Origin: an uncultured Eubacteriales bacterium
GTDB taxonomy: Bacteria; Bacillota; Clostridia; HGM11514
Assembly: GCA_902492655.1 (NCBI GenBank)
Contig: CABUMF010000003.1
Location: 23,564 to 87,563, forward strand
DNA length: 64,000 nucleotides
Direction: 5' to 3'
The position numbers and the translations under genes were made by a program. The notes beneath the pieces were generated by a model, which searched no databases, had not been told where the DNA came from, and worked only from the letters and a program-made list of their open reading frames with translations. Shown one piece after another: positions 59,603 through 64,000 of the stretch (its first letter is position 1; each line of letters begins with the position of its first letter).

Positions 59603-61720
59603 ATGTTTGAAAATGCAAAATGGATTACCGCTCCCGAGGCTACGGGAGGATTCTACGGAGCAGAGAACGGAAGTTTTCTTTTGACAAAGCAAATCAATGT
59701 GCCGACAAAATTTGTTAAGGCGGTTCTAAATATATCAATGCTCGGCTACGGCGAGGTTACCGTAAACGGTAAAAAAATCACCGACGAGGTGCTTTCAACC
59801 CCGTTTACAAAGTTTGATTCCACGGTGCTTTACAACGTCTACGATGTTACCGATATTTTAGACAATAAAAATATGCTCGGCGTGTTCATCGGCAACGGCT
59901 TATATAACGACAATGCTTCAACATGGCATTTTGAAAAGGCTACATGGCGGCATCATCCGAAGATGATAGCTCAGCTTGATATTACGCTTGAAAGCGGCGC
60001 TGTCATGACGGTAGTATCCGACACTTCCTGGAAGGGACATTTGGGCCCTTGTATTTACAATCATTCAAGAGAGGGTGAAACTTATGATGCCCGTCTTGAA
60101 ATAAAGGGGTGGGACACCTGCGACTGTGATTTTTCAGAATGGAAAAACGCTGTTATTTGTGCTTCTCCGGGCGGAGTGCTAAGACCTGTAAAGATGCCTC
60201 CGGCAAGGGTTATCAAAACCGTTAAGCCGGTTTCTGTCAAGGACGGTCTGTACGATTTCGGAGAAGGCATTTCGGGCTGGGTAAGAATTACCGCAAGCGG
60301 TGATGCCGGAACAACTATAAAATGCGAGTATTTCGATACTGTTTTCGAGGACGGCACTCCCGATCCGAGAATGAATGTGTTTCTTGAGAGAACAGGCTCA
60401 CAGCATATTAATTACGATGAATATATCATGAAGGGCGAAGGCGTGGAAACATATGCTCCCAAGTTCTGTTACCACGGATTCAGATATGTAAGGGTAAGCG
60501 GAGCACCCGAAAGCTTTGAAATCGTTGCCGAGGTTGTACATACCGACCTTGAAACCATAGGCTCGTTTGAATGCTCGGACGAAATGCTTAACAAAATCCA
60601 CGATGCAAGCGTTCGTTCAACCCTGACCAATTATCTGAGCGTTCCCACCGATTGCCCCCACAGGGAGCAGAACGGCTGGACAGGCGATGCGTTTCTTTCC
60701 TGTCAGCAGGCTCTTCTTAATTTTGATATTACATCTTCATATGAAAAATGGATGGGAGATTTTCAGGATGCTCAAAGACCGAGCGGTCAGCTTCCCGGAA
60801 TTATTCCGACTTCCGCATGGGGCTATAACTGGGGTAACGGACCTGCGTGGGACGGTGCTATGTTCGGTATTCCGTGGTATGTTTATCAGAATACGGGAAA
60901 TACGGGGCTCATATATAAAATGTGGGATAATATGAAGCTTTATATGGATTATATTTATTCCATGTCGGAAAACTATATTGTCGACTACGGTCTTGGGGAT
61001 TGGCTTCGCCCGAAGGACACTTTTTATTGCCCATCGGCGGTTACGGGCACCGCTCTTTATTACTTCTTTGCATGCGTTATGGCAAAATGCGCAAAAATAG
61101 TAGGGGAAGATCCGACGGAGTATGAAGCGCTTGCAATCAATGTTAAAAACGCATTCCGGGAAAAGTTCTTCGGTGACGAGGAGCTTGAAAAGAATCAGAC
61201 ATACCTTGCCTGCATTATATATCAGGGGCTTTGTGAAGAGCAGGAGCTCCCGAAGTATTCAAAAATGCTCAATGACGCAATAGTTTCTGCGGATTATCAT
61301 ACAACGGCGGGAATACTCGGTATAAAATACGTTTTCTCGGCACTGTCCGAAAACGGATACGGAGAAACTCTTTATAAAATGGTTACAAATCCAACTTATC
61401 CAAGCTATGCCCATTGGATTAATAAGGGATATAACACGCTTTTAGAGGATTGGGAGGGCGAATGCTCCTGCAATCATCATATGTTCAGCGAGGCTGACCA
61501 TTGGTTTTACAGACATCTTGCCGGTATTCATCTTGATGAAAACGGGCTTGTTATCAAGCCGCTGTTCATAGTGGATTGGGTTAAGGCAAAGCACAGAAAT
61601 ATCGAGGTAAGCTGGGATAAAAACGAGGTTCGGGTTTTCACCCCGATTGAGGCAAAGCTCGATATGGACGGAAAAATTTATGACCTTAAGGTCGGTGAAA
61701 ATATAATTAAGCGTAATTAG
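59603..61720 (+). CDS. Alpha-L-rhamnosidase, glycoside hydrolase family 78
   Basis: A 705-residue inverting glycosidase that releases terminal L-rhamnose, typically from rhamnogalacturonan, rutinosides or similar. Two N-terminal beta-sandwich domains (KWITAPEAT..., GNGLYND) are followed by the (alpha/alpha)6 catalytic domain. The signature PTDCPHREQNGWTGDAFLS (about 349-367) contains the catalytic Asp in WTGD, and EDWEGECSCNHHMFSEADHW (about 614-633) carries the second acidic residue. No signal peptide, so it acts on imported oligosaccharides. ATG 59603 follows AGAGGTGGC. It lies 12 bases before rhaB. Confidence 0.92.
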   Translation: MFENAKWITAPEATGGFYGAENGSFLLTKQINVPTKFVKAVLNISMLGYGEVTVNGKKITDEVLSTPFTKFDSTVLYNVYDVTDILDNKNMLGVFIGNGLYNDNASTWHFEKATWRHHPKMIAQLDITLESGAVMTVVSDTSWKGHLGPCIYNHSREGETYDARLEIKGWDTCDCDFSEWKNAVICASPGGVLRPVKMPPARVIKTVKPVSVKDGLYDFGEGISGWVRITASGDAGTTIKCEYFDTVFEDGTPDPRMNVFLERTGSQHINYDEYIMKGEGVETYAPKFCYHGFRYVRVSGAPESFEIVAEVVHTDLETIGSFECSDEMLNKIHDASVRSTLTNYLSVPTDCPHREQNGWTGDAFLSCQQALLNFDITSSYEKWMGDFQDAQRPSGQLPGIIPTSAWGYNWGNGPAWDGAMFGIPWYVYQNTGNTGLIYKMWDNMKLYMDYIYSMSENYIVDYGLGDWLRPKDTFYCPSAVTGTALYYFFACVMAKCAKIVGEDPTEYEALAINVKNAFREKFFGDEELEKNQTYLACIIYQGLCEEQELPKYSKMLNDAIVSADYHTTAGILGIKYVFSALSENGYGETLYKMVTNPTYPSYAHWINKGYNTLLEDWEGECSCNHHMFSEADHWFYRHLAGIHLDENGLVIKPLFIVDWVKAKHRNIEVSWDKNEVRVFTPIEAKLDMDGKIYDLKVGENIIKRN

Positions 61721-61732
61721 GAGGAATTAATT

Positions 61733-63172
61733 ATGAAGGTTCTGGCATTTGATTTCGGCGCATCCAACGGGCGCGCAATAGTGGGAGAATATGACGGCAC
61801 ACAGCTTAAAATGGAAGTTGTTCACCGTTTCCCAAACAGCCCGGACGAGAGAAACGGAGGGCTCTATTGGAATTTCGGAAGACTGTTCGGAGAGGTTAAG
61901 GAAGCTCTCAAAAAATGCGGTAAGGTTGATGCAATCGGCGTTGATACATGGGGCGTTGACTTTGGTCTTATAGATGAGGAAGGAAAGCTGATTTGCGATC
62001 CGAGAAACTATCGTGACGAATATTCAAAGCCTATGGTTTCCGTTGCGGCAGAAAGGGTGGGAAAAAGCACTCTTTACAAAAAAACGGGAATACAGACAAT
62101 GAACTTCAACACTCTCTTTCAGCTTCTTGCAGTTAACGAGAACGATCCCGAGCTTATGGCAAAGGCGGACAAGTTTCTCTTTATGCCCGACCTCTTTAAC
62201 TATATGCTGACAGGGGAAATGGCGGCTGAATACACAATAGCGTCCACTTCCGAAATGGTGAATGCAGAGGCACGGGATTGGGATTTTGAAATAATAGAAA
62301 AAGCAGGTCTTAGGAAGGATTTGTTCCTTCCTATCAAAAAGACGGGTGAAATTGTCGGCACGCTGAAGCCTGAGTTCGGGCTTGGTGCGGTTCCGGTTAT
62401 TGCGGTCGGTTCTCACGATACCGCAAGCGCGGTTGCGGCAGTTCCGTTTGAAAACTATGAGTCCGAAGCTTATATAAGCAGCGGAACATGGTCACTTATG
62501 GGACTTGAACTCGATCATCCCGTGCTTACAGAAGCCTCCGAAAAGTTTGATGTTACAAACGAAGGCGGAGTCGGCGGCAAGATAAGATACCTTAAAAATA
62601 TTATGGGACTTTGGCTTGTTCAGCAGTGTAAAGGTCAGTGGGAAAAAGAGGGCGAGGAGCTTTCATATGACGATATTACACAGCTTGCCTTAAATGCGGC
62701 GCCGCATATTGCTTTCATTGACCCGGACAACGATATGTTTACCGCTCCCGGGGATATGCCTTCAAGAATTAAGGAATTCTGCGAAAAAACAGGTCAGACG
62801 GTTCCCAACACAAAGGGCGAAATAATTCGTGTTGCACTGGAAAGTCTTGCATTTAAGTATAAAAACACCTTGGAAGCGCTTGAAGAAATAACAGACAGAA
62901 AGATTGATACAATCCATATTATCGGCGGCGGTTCGCAAAATGAGCTTTTGTGCCGTTTTGCGGCTTCGGCTTCGGGAAGATGCGTTACCGCAGGCCCTGT
63001 AGAGGCAACAGCAATCGGTAATATGATGGTTCAGCTTATGGCTCTCGGCGAGATTAAATCACTTTCGGATGCGAGAGAAGCCGTTAAGGCTTGCACTCCG
63101 GTTAAAACATTCAGACCCGAAGAGGATTGGACGGAGATTTATCCTCGCTTTTTGGAGATTTTGGGTAAATAA
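61733..63172 (+). CDS. rhaB: Rhamnulokinase
   Basis: A 479-residue FGGY-family kinase that phosphorylates L-rhamnulose to rhamnulose-1-phosphate. FDFGASNGRAIVGEYDGTQL (about 6-25), GVDTWGVDFGLID (about 70-82) and the sugar-site SHDTASAVAAVP (about 227-238) are typical. The ATP site includes SSGTWSLMGLE (about 248-258) and IIGGGSQNELLCR (about 399-411). AGGAGG precedes the ATG. No rhaA or rhaD is in the window. It is in the same unit as the rhamnosidase, and both serve rhamnose release and use. Confidence 0.93.
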   Translation: MKVLAFDFGASNGRAIVGEYDGTQLKMEVVHRFPNSPDERNGGLYWNFGRLFGEVKEALKKCGKVDAIGVDTWGVDFGLIDEEGKLICDPRNYRDEYSKPMVSVAAERVGKSTLYKKTGIQTMNFNTLFQLLAVNENDPELMAKADKFLFMPDLFNYMLTGEMAAEYTIASTSEMVNAEARDWDFEIIEKAGLRKDLFLPIKKTGEIVGTLKPEFGLGAVPVIAVGSHDTASAVAAVPFENYESEAYISSGTWSLMGLELDHPVLTEASEKFDVTNEGGVGGKIRYLKNIMGLWLVQQCKGQWEKEGEELSYDDITQLALNAAPHIAFIDPDNDMFTAPGDMPSRIKEFCEKTGQTVPNTKGEIIRVALESLAFKYKNTLEALEEITDRKIDTIHIIGGGSQNELLCRFAASASGRCVTAGPVEATAIGNMMVQLMALGEIKSLSDAREAVKACTPVKTFRPEEDWTEIYPRFLEILGK

Positions 63173-63174
63173 TA

Positions 63175-63786
63175 ATGGGTGTATGTTTTATTGTCGGCGC
63201 CGGTGATTTTTGCGAAAAGTCGCTTGATGTAAAAAAAGGTGACATCGTAATTGCGGCGGACGGCGGTTATAAATATCTTGAGGCAATCGGCATAAAGCCG
63301 GATATATATATGGGTGATTTTGATTCTGCTCCAAAGCCCGAAACCGATACGGATATTGAGGTTTTCAAGTGCGAAAAGGATGATACTGATACCATTTTGG
63401 CAGTAAAGCACGCCCTTTTGCTTGGCTTTAAGGATTTTAAAATATTCGGGGGCTGCGGCGGCAGGGAAGACCACACATTTGCAAATATTCAGACTCTTTC
63501 GTATATTGTTTCAAACGGCGGAAAAGCTCAGCTTTTCGGGAAAAACGAGGTTTATACGGTGATTGATTCTTTCATTTCCTTCGAGAAGGAAATGACGGGG
63601 AAAATATCGGTTTTCTCACTTTCCGACATATCGGAGGGCGTGAGCATAAAGGGGCTTAAATACGGGCTTGAAAACGCTGAGCTGACAAACCGGTTCCCCC
63701 TTGGGGTGAGCAATGAGTTTTGCGGAAAGCCTTCGGAAATCACAGTAAAGAGCGGATTGCTTCTGATTATTTACGGTAGGAATTAA
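63175..63786 (+). CDS. thiN: Thiamine diphosphokinase
   Basis: A 203-residue enzyme that makes thiamine diphosphate from thiamine and ATP. ADGGYKYLEAIGIKPDIYMG (about 23-42) with GDFDS (about 42-46), the EKDDTDTxLA motif (about 64-73), GGCGGREDHTFAN (about 90-102) and GVSNEFCG (about 176-183) are diagnostic. It starts two bases after rhaB, so cotranscription is probable although no functional link is known. Confidence 0.92.
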   Translation: MGVCFIVGAGDFCEKSLDVKKGDIVIAADGGYKYLEAIGIKPDIYMGDFDSAPKPETDTDIEVFKCEKDDTDTILAVKHALLLGFKDFKIFGGCGGREDHTFANIQTLSYIVSNGGKAQLFGKNEVYTVIDSFISFEKEMTGKISVFSLSDISEGVSIKGLKYGLENAELTNRFPLGVSNEFCGKPSEITVKSGLLLIIYGRN

Positions 63787-63805
63787 ACTTGAAAGGATTG
63801 ATACG

Positions 63806-64000
63806 ATGCAGGTATATGAAGAATTAAAAGCGAGAGGGCTTATCGCTCAGGTTACGGATGAGGAGGAAATCCGTGAGCTGGTGAACAGCGGAAAGGCGGT
63901 ATTTTACATCGGCTTCGACCCGACTGCTGACAGTCTTCATGTAGGACATTTCATGGCACTTTGCCTTATGAAAAGACTTCAGATGGCAGGCAACAAGCCT
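63806..64000 (+). CDS. tyrS: Tyrosyl-tRNA synthetase (5' part, cut by the window end)
   Basis: The first 65 codons of a class I aminoacyl-tRNA synthetase for tyrosine. VFYIGFDPTADSLHVGHFMA (about 32-51) carries the HIGH-type motif HVGH and the tyrosine-site segment. ATG 63806 follows GAAAGGATTG. The frame stays open to base 64000. No T-box leader precedes it in the 19-base gap to thiN. Confidence 0.9.
   Translation, partial: MQVYEELKARGLIAQVTDEEEIRELVNSGKAVFYIGFDPTADSLHVGHFMALCLMKRLQMAGNKP

Noticed and set aside
1..64000. CRISPR arrays, tRNA or rRNA genes, insertion sequences, prophage
   Set aside because: No repeat-spacer pattern, cloverleaf, rRNA segment, transposase or phage gene was seen in the window.

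Overview
The window looks like a chromosomal segment of a low-to-moderate GC, endospore-forming Firmicute of class Clostridia. The evidence is the gene content and order: yabP-yabQ-divIC, rpmG-secE-nusG-rplK-rplA, miaB-ylbF-mutS-mutL-miaA-hfq, yggS-sepF-divIVA-ileS-lspA and recA-recX-rimO-pgsA, together with strong AGGAGG-type ribosome binding sites, frequent GTG and TTG starts, TTGACA-17-TATAAT promoters and lipobox lipoproteins. The plant-polysaccharide genes in the right third fit a gut or rumen fibre degrader. I did not assign genus or species.

Layout. Positions 1-7600 hold membrane transport genes (a cation diffusion facilitator and an ECF substrate-binding subunit), an asparagine synthase gene broken by a one-base frameshift, murA, a WalJ-like hydrolase, rlmH and the sporulation pair yabP-yabQ. 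Positions 7600-15500 hold divIC, a large GT-C-like membrane protein, a cytidylate-kinase-like protein, a PepSY lipoprotein, an SGNH hydrolase, and a tightly overlapping run of ywlG, mnmM-like, hflX and a YigZ-family gene. Positions 15500-19930 hold rny with a long leader, then rpmG-secE-nusG-rplK-rplA with two probable L1-binding leaders. Positions 19930-24530 are an accessory block of secreted proteins, two of them sharing a C-terminal domain, plus an AraC regulator, a lipoprotein and a small membrane protein.

Positions 24570-42500 are a long housekeeping block on the plus strand: tRNA modification (miaB, miaA), mismatch repair (mutS, mutL), hfq, an HlyD-like adaptor, division proteins (sepF, DivIVA), ileS, lspA, recA, recX, rimO, pgsA and a cysteine-cluster protein. 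Many neighbours overlap by a few bases, which suggests translational coupling.

Positions 42500-63800 are the accessory, carbohydrate-oriented part. A Gfo/Idh/MocA oxidoreductase and a frameshifted ThuA gene are divergent from an AraC regulator. A 1406-residue secreted beta-helix protein (probably GH141-like), a family GH78 alpha-L-rhamnosidase, a probable TIM-barrel glycosidase and rhamnulokinase point to use of rhamnose-containing pectic material. Interspersed are a COG2509 flavoprotein, another AraC regulator, typA, an envelope protein with SLH domains and five DUF5666-like repeats, and a small ribbon-helix-helix protein. The window closes with a thiamine diphosphokinase gene and the first 65 codons of tyrS.

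The items most worth a second look are: a divergent XRE regulator and 90-residue cysteine-rich protein with matching palindromic operator candidates; a 37-residue Asn/Gln-rich gene behind typA with its own good ribosome binding site; the secreted protein pair with a shared C-terminal domain; the two L1-target-like leaders; the rny leader; and the two frameshifted genes. I see no tRNA, rRNA, CRISPR array, insertion sequence or prophage.
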